The notes under the pieces: generated by a model
Databases searched by the model: none
What the model saw: only the letters and a program-made list of their open reading frames with translations
Told to the model about the DNA's origin: nothing
NCBI GenBank assembly: GCA_028023455.1
Contig: JAQFVV010006215.1
Coordinates: forward strand, 5,193,230 to 5,257,229
Direction: 5' to 3'
DNA length: 64,000 nucleotides
Source: Epiperipatus broadwayi
Lineage: Eukaryota > Onychophora > Udeonychophora > Euonychophora > Peripatidae
Shown: positions 54,978 through 64,000 of the stretch, piece after piece
How positions within the stretch are numbered: position 1 is the first letter of the stretch
Layout: the number at the start of each line of letters is the position of its first letter
Position numbers and translations under genes: made by a program

Positions 54978-56958
54978 CACCTTTACCCCGCTTAGCAATG
55001 GCAATTGGTCCTCCAAAACTCATCGTTAAGCAAGAATATCATATACAAAATACGTAATTATAATGGGGGTCTATGGAAAAAAAATTGGTCGGTTCCAAAC
55101 GACGTAAAATATCCAAATTGATTTCCAAGCTCAAAGATTTTCTTGATTTTTTTCATGACAATAATGACTAAATACGGTATCTAAAAAGAAAAGTTTTATA
55201 TCACTAGGAAAAAAAAATGCATATTTTCACTTTAAAAAGTACAGAACAGCAAAAAGAAAGAGAAAGTGAAACTAAATTTGAATTTAAAAGTTTTTATATT
55301 CTTCCGCAGAAGTTTTTCATCGTAATGAAAAAAAAAATCCATACTGAAGTGCTTTTTTTTTAAATTTGTATTACAGTATATATTACTACTATACATTTAT
55401 TTTATTATTTATGTGAAATTATTCAAATTAAAAAACAATGTTTAATTATTAATTATTTAATTGAACATAAAGACTTATTACTGTATTCCACAGTAACAAA
55501 ATGCTTAATGCTTATCGTAAAGCAGTCAACTTTAGAAAAAAAAAATCAACTTATTTTAAAAGTAAAAAATCTAACTTCTAATTTTCTAAAACATACAGCT
55601 AGGTTTATTTTTCTTACTGTATATTTTTAGTAATATAATAATCCCCCCCCCCCCGTTCAAGTAGAAAGATTATTAATTAAATGCAATCTGTTTTTCTTTT
55701 TAAACTTTTCTAATTTGACATTTGCGTTTTAAAATGTTGTTTTTCTTTTGATTTGAAACATCTTAAGTGTAAACAACATGTTTATTAACGAACTTACAAA
55801 ATCAATAACTATTTTTACATAATTATCCAGGTGTTCTAAAAATAATTTATCATATTTAAAAAACACACACACGCAGTTTAATATTCATATTTAGTGTTTT
55901 CCTGAAAGTTTGTGATGATGGTATTTTATTTGTCCTGTACTGTATTTATATATTGGAGTATTTGTATACAGTATTATCAACAAATTAAAAATCCTTTTCC
56001 TTTTTCTTTTCAAAAACTTTATTTTCTTATCGCAATACTGAACATATATATATATACTGTGTTTTTCTGAAGATTTGTGATGATGGTGTTCTAGCTGGAT
56101 TTTTATATTGGACTATTTCCATCATCTAATATGTGTGTTAAATGTCTTTAGAAAAGTTTAATTTTAGTTAAATATTCCAAATGCATTCAACTGTTAGTAA
56201 TATCACAGCAAACAGGTTAGTATATGCACCAACTGTTAGTAATATCACAGCAAACAAATGTTAGTAATATCACAGCAAACAGGTTAGTATATGCACTAAC
56301 TGTTAGTAATATATATACTGTATATACAGTATTTATATAATACAAAACTCCATTTCAACTGTTTATCTTCATACAGTCATTTTCAAGGATATCTCTCTCC
56401 CACTGCTATATTTTATTACTCTTTCTTTTACATTATTTAATTACAAATCAACGTTGAAACATTGGAGTTTTGTATTATATAAATATATATACTGTATATG
56501 TTCAGTATTGAAATAAGAAAATAAAGTTTTTGAAAAGAAAAGGAGAAGGTTGATATTATTGTAGAACATATATACGTATTTTAAAAGAAAAAGTAGATGA
56601 ACATTTGCTGTGTTATTTATTATATATGATGTATACAGTATTATAGATTCAGTAATTATAGATATTTTAAGTGTTTTATGAATAAAATATTGTATGTATA
56701 TACAATTATAGCAAAGTCATTACCTGTATACATATTACAATAATATACTTTTGCTTTTAGGTAAAATGAATTTAATATAGCTATCTCTGACATCATCAGT
56801 GACGCAAAATTCAAGATGGCTGCCAAATTTTTTTTTTTTTTAATTTTTCCCGATCGTTATAGCGAATAATCAATTGTACATCGAAGTAGTGGGTACAAAT
56901 TGATGATTGCTATTGCAAAATATCACTGAGTAAACAATCGCTAAGCGGAGTAAAAGTG
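54978..56958. mobile_element. Tigger/pogo-like DNA transposon, non-autonomous, with nested insertions
   Basis: The left end CACCTTTACCCCGCTTAGCA and the reverse complement of the right end (CACTTTTACTCCGCTTAGCG) match. Both are flanked by TA (54976-54977 and 56959-56960). TA duplication and a TACYCCGCTTARCGA-type end are typical of pogo/Tigger elements in the Tc1/mariner superfamily. No transposase frame remains. Penelope-like 3'-end fragments and a local inverted repeat lie inside, at 55.9-56.55 kb. A poly-C run is present at 55643-55654. Confidence 0.75.
55900..56310 (-). mobile_element. Penelope-like 3'-end fragments nested in the Tigger-like element
   Basis: Two minus-strand ends carry CCATCATCACAAACTTTCAGG (55904-55924) and CACCATCATCACAAATCTTCAG (about 56067-56088). 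The second continues with ATAGTCCAATATAAAAATCC, AAACTTTTCTAAAGAC and TTACTAACAGTTG. The block TTAGTAATATCACAGCAAAC is locally repeated three times at 56190-56290. No coding sequence. Confidence 0.7.
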
Positions 56959-57485
56959 TATTTCCAAAAATGAGAAGAAAATTTTAGCCAGTTAAAACAT
57001 ATACGAGATATCATAGGTAACATTAGGGATACACAATTCATACATAAAAAAGGATTTTTTTACTCTGCATTTAAAAATAATTTGAGCATAAAACAAGAAT
57101 AAATTAAATATCCTTTTTTAGTATTAGACATAGTATATGCACATTTTCATCACTAAGATACACAATATAGATATACAAATACAGTATAATGTGTGTATAT
57201 ATTCACATGCAAGTGAATGTATATATGTATATAAATACTAATAATGATAAACAAATAAGCATAGCATCAAATAAAAATTAAACTGAAGAAGGTCACTGAA
57301 TCAATTTAGCTAAAAACATAAAAATTATATTTTTAAATTTAATTTATAGCTGTTGATCTATGCTTCATAATTTATTGTGTTTATTTTACATATTTCTTAC
57401 TGAATTCAATATTAGACATATATATATATTATTTCAAAAATAAAATAAATGTGCAAAAAAAATATCTAAAATTAGTTTATCTTAC
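56959..57485. other. Intronic AT-rich sequence
   Basis: Nothing recognised between the Tigger-like element and the exon at 57486. Confidence 0.5.
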
Positions 57486-57612
57486 ATCATCTTCAGCCCA
57501 AGAACTATTGCTACAAAAACTACGGTCAGTAGAATTCTCAAGTGACCATCCACGATCAGCAGCATTGGTAACAAGGCCATCCCATGAGGAGGATGAACAA
57601 TTTTCATCAAAT
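57486..57612 (-). CDS. FAM149: FAM149-like gene, internal exon (N-terminal conserved serine/tryptophan block)
   Basis: Minus-strand exon of 127 nt, entered in phase 2 and left in phase 0, coding 42 residues. It starts after TTTTTAG and ends with GATGAT before a GTAAGATAA donor. The peptide includes SSSSWDGL, ENSTDRSF and SNSSWAEDD. It corresponds to the FAM149B1 segment just before the helical VQ-MF block, where the vertebrate protein reads STEGSSDFSWGY. This is not the first coding exon, because one more nucleotide pair is needed upstream. I found no convincing upstream exon or start codon in 57.6-64 kb. The next exon is about 5.6 kb downstream in transcript order. Confidence 0.8.
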
Positions 57613-58339
57613 CTAAAAATAAAATAGTTCAATAACAGAATGAAAATGTAATATTTATGGACACAACAATTAAGATGTTAAAAAATTATATAAAATATAT
57701 AGAGAGAAATGAAGGGAGATTTATATATATTCATATTATATATATATTTTTTAAAATAGTTATTAAAAATATTAATCTTTAAAAGAGTGGATAATTTTAA
57801 TGTTCCCAAACTTAAAAAGTATACAAGTGTATCAAAGAGCAGATAAATTATCAAATTTTTCTTAATTAAAATAAAGTTTTTCATTTCAGCTATATGAGAT
57901 TGAGCTATGAAAGCGGAAATTCTTTTGTGTACTACAATTTGCAAAGTTATAATCAGCAATCATAAAGAAATGTAAATTTAGAAGAAAAAAAATTAGCAAT
58001 CACAATGTGATGTTTATTGGTTTAAAATCAAGCACAAAGAAATGTGAATTTAGAAAGAAAAAAATAAGAATAATACACCAGAAGAAAACAATATCATTGC
58101 TGGTATAAATATATGAAATAATTATTTAATTTCATCTCTCCCTTTTTCATGTGTAATGTATTTTTCCCATATAAACTATATTTTTTTAAAAATATATTTA
58201 AAACTTCCATTTTAACATCATTTTTGAAACATATGAATAAAAATATCTGAGGGAGAAATGACTCTCAAGGTGCATTTCATGTTTATCAAACACTGTTCAG
58301 TTAGTCCAGATCTTCTCCCACATGTATTCATATTTCACT
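57613..58339. other. AT-rich sequence upstream of the first recognised exon
   Basis: The minus-strand 93-codon frame at 57678-57959 is hydrophobic and Ile/Leu/Lys-rich, without a donor that would join it to the FAM149-like exon in phase 2. At 57993-58030 AATGTGATGTTTATTGGTTTAAA resembles the end of the hammerhead repeat. Confidence 0.45.
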
Positions 58340-58650
58340 CTGTAGTTAATATTAAATTATTACCCTTTCATTTACAAGTGTCAAACTTTCTGCCCTCGCA
58401 AGTTTGAAACCATTCACTTCAGATAAATACATTAATAACTATTATTAATCTTATTAGGCTAAAGATTAATATGTCTGATTTTTAATTAAACATAAATGCA
58501 CAGAATAATTAATTCAGTTTCATCTCTCATTTTCCATATGTAATATATTTTTTAGATATTTGTCTGAAATGAATGGTTTCAAAACTATGAAAGCAGAAAG
58601 TTTGATACTTGTAAATCAAATTGTAATAATTTGATGTTAATAAATGCTGA
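58340..58650. repeat. Foldback element
   Basis: CATTTACAAGTGTCAAACTTTCTGC..TTTGAAACCATTCA on the left is mirrored by TGAATGGTTTCAAA..GCAGAAAGTTTGATACTTGTAAAT on the right, after a spacer of about 130 bp. The arms are about 75 bp. No frame. Confidence 0.75.
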
Positions 58651-58930
58651 ATAAATAATGAAAACATATGTAAAAGATTGTGACTTGGGCCAACTGAAGA
58701 GTATTGATTCTGTATGAAATGAGATTGGCAAACATTTTCTTTTTTAGATATTTTTATTTATATATTTCAAGAATGTATAGTAAAATTATATTTAAATTTT
58801 TCTAAAAATGGATCATTCATCTAAAGATAAAACAAAAATATTTCTTCGTGGGTAAATAAATCTCAACTACAAATTAAAATTAAATATCATTAACACATAA
58901 TCTGATGTTTGTATATTAGTAACAGTAAAG

Positions 58931-59159
58931 ACGATCGTTAAATAGCTCACTTAAGCAACTCCTCTCCAAAGATTCTCTAAACGTGATCAATAAAGAAGAC
59001 ATTACTCATAAGGTTTTCCAACTGCAAGATGACGAGGGTTTAAAAGATTTTCTTAGAATGGCTATATATCTATTTACTGACCAATCAATTTTATATGGTC
59101 AACTATTTGAAAGACAAGATTTAGAACCAAGAAACATTTTCAAGTTTTACCTGGATTAA
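58931..59159 (+). CDS. Possible terminal exon of an unidentified plus-strand gene
   Basis: A 75-codon open stretch, without a start codon, ends in TAA at 59157-59159. It could be entered after CAGTAAAG in phase 2. The peptide has balanced composition (INKEDITHKVFQLQDDEG, LKDFLRMAIYLFTDQ, FERQDLEPRNIFKFYLD), unlike the Ile/Lys/Phe-rich chance frames nearby. AATAAA-type sequence follows at about 59213. I do not recognise the family. The acceptor is weak because its pyrimidine tract is poor. It could equally be a retroelement or retrogene remnant. Confidence 0.3.
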
Positions 59160-59527
59160 ATTCATAGTCTAAGTCATAAACACCACAACATAACTATTAT
59201 AATGTAAAACACAAAATAAAAAATTTAACTCAAGAGAATACTAATTTTTAATTATGTAAAATATACATAAATCAACTGTCAGTAAATTTTACCGAAAAGT
59301 TTTTGGTTAAAAATTCTGCAAATATAACTACTTATTTTTGAATTGAATAACAATTTTAGTAAAATTACACACAGAGAGGGAAAAACATGTTTATTATTAA
59401 CATATATCTAAATTTGTTTCACTCAAAAATAAACTATAATATATATATATATTTGTTTGTATAGCTGAATGAACTAAAAAAAAAAAAAATTAAGGATGTA
59501 ATATAAATCAAATAAAAAATAACTATT

Positions 59528-59598
59528 CTAATAAATTTCTTCAAGCTCATCAATTTTCCAATATAGCAATTGATTTCTATCAACGTGTTGTCGGGGAT
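59528..59598 (-). CDS. Possible terminal exon of an unidentified minus-strand gene
   Basis: After an ATATTTGTTAG acceptor, the phase-1 frame codes PRQHVDRNQLLYWKI and DELEEIY, then a TAG stop. The charged, tryptophan-containing peptide ending at a stop looks like a genuine C-terminus. I cannot name the family, and 23 codons are too few for certainty. If real it belongs to a gene upstream of the FAM149-like gene in transcription order. Confidence 0.25.
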
Positions 59599-60479
59599 CT
59601 AACAAATATGAAAATTCATATTAAAAAAAAAACACGATTCAAATATTAATTTCCACATAAAATACACTTGTCTATATAATTAGACAATTTCAGTATAGAT
59701 TACGATTGAAATAATATTTTAATTCATATCTTTAACATTAACTGCTTTACATTATTCAGAAATGCCCTGTGGAATTTAGAGTAGTGATAGATTTGAAATC
59801 TCAAGGCATCTAGATCACAGCTTAAGTATGTCATTTTCCAAGCTTAAAGTTCTTGTGATCTAATGATTAACAAATCATTTTAATGACTTAATAATTAGAT
59901 TTTTTTATCTAATGACAATAGGATTTCAATGGTTATTATGAGAACAATATGATAGTATAAAGCATCATATATATACATCTAAATTATTTATGAAGAATTT
60001 TGATAACTCACTCAATTGCAAATATTACTTCAACTAAACTGCAGAGTAAAGTGCACATAGGAATACAATAACTCCACAATAATGAAAGCTACAATATATA
60101 ATAATTTTATTTTTTGTTTAACTATCATATCAATCTAGATTAAGCTGGAGTCTTTATTCTTCAACAAATGCTAGCAAAATATCCATTTACTACCAACAAC
60201 TAAACAGGTACTTGTGTTACTTATAAACTGATTACATGAAGAAAAAAAAAAGTCCTCAGTCTTTTATAATATGAGATAAAACTTAAAAGGTTAACTTATT
60301 CTGACTCCAAGTCCAGGTCATGGCATGGAAAATAGATGAACCATGACACAAAATTCATATTGGAATGATCTTAAATATTTTTTTTGCACTGATTGCCTTT
60401 TTTACTAAGATTTTGCAGGTGATAAGCAAATATAGTTAAACAATGATGAACAGAAATGTAAAAATTTTCAGCAGATATT
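59599..60479. other. AT-rich sequence
   Basis: No feature recognised. Confidence 0.5.
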
Positions 60480-61410
60480 ATTTAAATTTTACATACTTTT
60501 AAGACAGGTTATAACCTGAATCAAATACGCCCTGAAATTTATAATAGTCAAACAATATTTTTATTTTGCCAATAGAGGGACTTCTCAAACCATGACACAA
60601 GATAGCGACTTTTATAAAGATAAGTGTGGCTGGCTTATCTTTAACCTAACTTTCCACTTATATACGCCAATCTGAAGCATCTTGATTTGGGAGCATGAAG
60701 CTGTTGTTCTCAACACTATTAACTCATTGTAAATCACAAGATTTCATGAATGTTAATTTGTATAGGAAATAGTGGACTTAAACAATGGAGAGTACAACAG
60801 CTTCACATTCCCAAATCAAGATGCTTCAGACTGGCCTATATAAGTGGAAAGCTAGGTTAAAGATAAGACGGCCATTCTTATCTTTACAAAAGTCGCTATC
60901 TTGTGTAGTGGTTTGAGAGGTCCCTCTATCAGCAAAATATAAAGATATTGCTTGACTATTATAAATTTCAAGGCACATTTGATACAAGTTATAGCCTGTC
61001 TTAAAAGTATTTACATATAATTCCTGTGCGTTTAATAAATAATTATAATTCTACAATAGTTTATATATTTCCAGTATAAAGATCATAATATTAATTCGTT
61101 GTAAATCGCAAGATTTTGTGAATGTTAATTTGTATAGGAAATAGTGGACTTAAACAGTGGACAGAATAACAGCTTTGTGCTCCCAAATCAAGATGTTTCA
61201 GATTGACCTATATAAGTTGAAAGTTAGGTTAAAGATAAGACGGCCGCTGTTATCTTTATAAAAGTTGCTGTCTTGTGTCGTGGTTTGTGAGGTGCTTCTA
61301 TCGGCAAAATAAAGATATTGCTTGACTATTATAAATTTCAAGGAGCATTTGATACAGGTTATAGTCTGTCTTAAAAGTATTTACATATACTTTCTGTGCA
61401 CTTAATAAAT
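60480..61410. repeat. Inverted plus tandem repeat family with TATA box
   Basis: A minus-oriented unit (60480-60740) faces a plus-oriented unit (60745-61040), followed by another plus unit (61087-61410) about 370 bp on. Shared blocks: CCAAATCAAGATG, CCTATATAAGT (TATA-like), AGGTTAAAGATAAGACGGCC, GATATTGCTTGACTATTATAAATTTC and TGTCTTAAAAGTATTTACATATA, then TTTAATAAATAATT as a possible polyadenylation signal. The arrangement copies that of the hammerhead repeats, but I found no CTGANGA..GAAA core. Class unknown, possibly an LTR-like or Penelope-related end. Confidence 0.75.
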
Positions 61411-63472
61411 AATTATAACTCTTAAATTTTACACTAAAACTTAATTTGCTCAATGAAAGTCTATTTATGAGTAAATCATTCAACTAATTTCATATGAATA
61501 CATTGTTAATAAATTGGGATTAAACTGTAATAAAACTGTATTTTACTATTTCCAATAAAAAAAAATTTGATTAAATTAGAATTCAAATTTTATACAAACC
61601 AATCTTCCTCAAGAAACACAATACATTGCAACTCCTTTCCAGAATTAATAAAACAATTCCTTTCTTAAGATTAACAAAAGTTTCTTAAATTAATTTATTT
61701 ACCATATCTGACATTATTACAAAGATTAACATTCAATTTTTAAAAAACACCTTCGAAAACAACAACAACAACAAAAAAAACACAGCCAACAAAAAATTAC
61801 TAAAAATCTATCCTTTGTTTCTTTATAAAAATGTTTAAACACATTTAATTTTCAACTTCTAAAACTTATATTTTCAGATTGACAGATGATTAAATTATAT
61901 CTCTCAAATTATCAGAATATATTCGAATAATATTTGTATGCAGAATGGCAATAGTAACAGAAGGCAAATTTTAATTTTCAAACAATGCCAATGCAAATCT
62001 GTTCACTTATTTTCATTTTGTGCCTAGAATCGATAAAATGTATAAAAAAAAACAACCAATATAAAAATGTCGCAATATAAAATAAATAAATAATAAACAT
62101 TAGAGAAAAAAAGTTTATATAAAAAAAGAAACTAAAAACTCCAAACAATCAATCAAAGATTGAGATAATATGATATGCTTTTAATATTATTTTACTAGTT
62201 TTTAATGACTGGGTTTATATATAGATATATCAGAAATATAAAAATATACAACCTACATCTATCATTAGTAAGTTGTAAAAATTTAAATAAATTATTTTGT
62301 TAACTTTAATTTTTTTTTAATGTGGAAATAAAATGTTTGGAGTTCTTATTGTTCATGATAACTTAAATGATCTACAACAACCACAGGACTGCTCAAATAT
62401 TTAGTCATCAACTTAAAAAATACTATAATATTAAAAACATTGCCAAGTTTATACTTTCAAACACAAAACAAAAACTTTTAAAATGTTATTTGTATTTCTG
62501 CCAATCAAAAATATTTTGAAGATAAGCAGAAGTAACTATAGAAAATTTTGCATGATTCAAAATAATTATTCTCCTATTTGAGAACGGTTTAAAAGCTATT
62601 CGAATTAACTGTATTATATTTAAACATACACCCTTATGTGAAAGGTGGATATTAACATTGTATATACTTTAAATATATGGAAAAAACATAGTTATTCCAG
62701 AAACTAATAAACAAAATTCTTGTAATTCAGACAAAACTGCAGTAATTATCAGATAGCATACTCTATTACAAAAGCTTGTCATTTTGATGCCCTTTGTGAT
62801 TTAATGCAATGGTAGAGTGATGGATTTTGGGTTCAAAGTCCAAGGATCATGATTCCAGCAGCTTGAACTTCTTATAAACTCATGAACAATAAACCATTCA
62901 ATTATTTTCATGCCACTTCAATTTATGTAGCACACGTTGGTGGCTTTTAGAATAGAAGTAATAAAAAAACAAAAAAGCAAGACAAATGTTAAAGATGGCC
63001 ACAATGATAACAAAATAGATAAAATACACAACTTTTCTACTGACAAAGTAAATTTTGAATAATTTAATTAAAAGAATGTATTTCCATGACAGAAGAATAG
63101 CTAATGAGTTTTTATTTAATAAAAAAAAAAAACAGAACAAAGTCAAAACACATAAAACAGCTTCATCTAAATAAAATGTTCAATAAGATTAATTGAGAAT
63201 AATCTTTTTTTTTTTTGAAAACCTAATAGCTACTAAATTAACATTTAATGTTAAGTTTTTACAGTCTGTTTTTATCATTATTATTAAATAATCTCCATTA
63301 ATCTGTTAAATAACCAGCTAATTTCAAAAACTAAATAATAGATATCATTCCACCTGTATATCTATATAAAAATAAATCTCTAAGGATATATACAGAGAAG
63401 TGATAGCAATACCATTCTTGCAGTTATTTATTCCTTGTTTTTTCTAAGAAATTATATATTGTTCAAAGTGGC
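61411..63472. other. AT-rich sequence with a weak tRNA-like stretch
   Basis: At 62795-62865 TGGTAGAGTGATGGA, the hairpin GGATTTTGGGTTCAAAGTCC and GGATCATGATTCC recall A box, anticodon arm and B box of a tRNA-derived repeat. The rest has poly-A runs (61770, 63120) and no recognisable gene. Confidence 0.4.
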
Positions 63473-63739
63473 TTGAGTTTAAATGAAAGAGTGAAAGTTC
63501 ATAAAGTACAGAACAAATATCTTGGTTCTGCATTATATACTTATGAGAGAAATCCATGCCACAATATTGTGTTTGAGCAGGATAAAATTGTCTTCTTTGA
63601 GAAAAATGAAAAGAAGAGAAGAATTAAAGAATCTCCTTTAGTAATAACCTTTTTAAAAACCCATTTACTTGATTGGGTCAACCAACAATATTTACTAACC
63701 AGGGCAGCTATGTCATATAATAAAACTATTATACAATAA
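63473..63739 (+). CDS. 88-codon open frame, possible GIY-YIG/Penelope-like C-terminal remnant
   Basis: The part NPCHNIVFEQDKIVFFEKNE followed by KKRRIKESPLVI resembles the region after the GIY-YIG domain in Penelope-like proteins, where an HxI-FE-xKI..E...KRRIKE pattern is common. No GIY-YIG catalytic motif precedes it, and upstream sequence is not in frame. The remainder (LLDWVNQQYLLTR) is not recognised. If this reading is right it is a different and older lineage from the copies at 10-12 and 43-46 kb. It may also be a chance frame. Confidence 0.3.
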   Translation: MSLNERVKVHKVQNKYLGSALYTYERNPCHNIVFEQDKIVFFEKNEKKRRIKESPLVITFLKTHLLDWVNQQYLLTRAAMSYNKTIIQ

Positions 63740-64000
63740 AATCTATCTTTTAATTTCCCTTCAAATGATCTTGATTATTATTAGCAACACAAGTGGTATG
63801 CATAAATTCAAAATAATACCAAGTATGCATACCACATATGAAATCATTTCAAGCCAAGATAAATAATCAAACATGTTCTGGCATCAATTCCCTATATTAT
63901 TATGAAAGAGGTTAAAGTAATGATCTCCTTCTATATATCTCTCTATAATGTTCTGCAAAATCATATCCTAAACAGAGTATTTTTGAAAGGCTTAATTCAA
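63740..64000. other. AT-rich sequence at the window edge
   Basis: Contains a small inverted pair around AGTATGCATACCACATATG/GTGGTATGCATAAATTC near 63795-63840. Nothing else recognised. Confidence 0.5.

Larger units (their letters stand above)
13998..57612 (-). other. FAM149: FAM149-family gene span (overview of the exons found)
   Basis: This entry ties together the minus-strand exons listed separately. Family knowledge: FAM149 proteins carry the DUF3719 domain, and FAM149B1 is a primary-cilium gene linked to Joubert syndrome. Seen here: the predicted peptide follows the FAM149B1 order, with a TERSS/SW-like stretch, then a block with VRKMFDDIE and EECQEW, PHLRIVG, LPRSP, EEFLAFD, PPITPIS and finally IFDLVW. 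Exon phases agree across the first six exons: 0 out of the first, then 2, 2, 2, 2 and 0. The span exceeds 43 kb and its introns are full of mobile elements. Missing are the start codon and first exon(s), which must lie above 57.6 kb, at least one exon between 14.1 and 22.1 kb, and the C-terminal exons. Family assignment is confident; FAM149A versus FAM149B orthology is not settled. Confidence 0.85.

Noticed and set aside
60560-60640. Hammerhead ribozyme in the second inverted-repeat family
   Set aside because: GCTGATAGAGG on one strand looks like the start of a core, but it lacks the CTGANGA consensus and no GAAA or matching stem follows.
1-64000. CRISPR arrays, operons, bacterial promoters or ribosome binding sites
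   Set aside because: No short regularly spaced direct repeats of CRISPR type are present. Spliced exons and animal retroelements show this is a eukaryotic chromosome.

Overview
The window is AT-rich nuclear DNA from an animal, most likely an invertebrate. It has no bacterial or organellar features. Long introns, decayed retroelements of several classes and small inverted-repeat DNA transposons make up almost all of it. I cannot name the species from the sequence.

One host gene is recognisable: a FAM149-family (DUF3719) gene on the minus strand, spread over about 44 kb. Seven exons can be placed by reading frame, splice sites and similarity to FAM149B1. In transcript order they are 57486-57612, 51757-51902, 48140-48274, 30652-30723, 29943-30107, 22086-22203 and, less surely, 13998-14098. 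The first six join in frame with matching intron phases. The true 5' exons, at least one exon between 14.1 and 22.1 kb, and the 3' end were not found. One intron (30108-30651) only keeps frame with an AT-AG, U12-like boundary.

The rest is mobile DNA. Penelope-like elements (PLEs; reverse transcriptase plus GIY-YIG endonuclease) lie at 10.4-12.9 kb, at 43.3-46.3 kb as a head-to-head pair, and at 46.3-46.9 kb. All are broken. Their 3' ends share a tRNA-like module. A separate but associated repeat of about 440-460 bp occurs at 0.8-2.7, 8.8-10.3, 17.7-18.8 and 39.9-40.4 kb, in tandem and inverted arrays. Most copies carry a type I hammerhead ribozyme with a palindromic helix III. Decayed RTE-type LINEs run on the minus strand at 23.2-26.0 and 49.2-50.1 kb. 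A Ty3/gypsy element (primer-binding site, gag, protease, reverse transcriptase) fills 34.2-38.1 kb, and an unrelated LTR lies at 31.6-32.5 kb. DNA transposons include a hAT MITE (4.0 kb) with a perfect 8-bp target duplication, a 630-bp inverted-repeat element (13.2 kb), a Tigger/pogo-like element (55.0-57.0 kb) and several foldback elements. A GC-richer patch at 15.4-15.7 kb has four evenly spaced CTCF-like boxes.

The mobile elements lie in the introns or flanks of the FAM149-like gene and show no sign of domestication. The most notable signal is the family of hammerhead-ribozyme repeats, several of which look catalytically intact.
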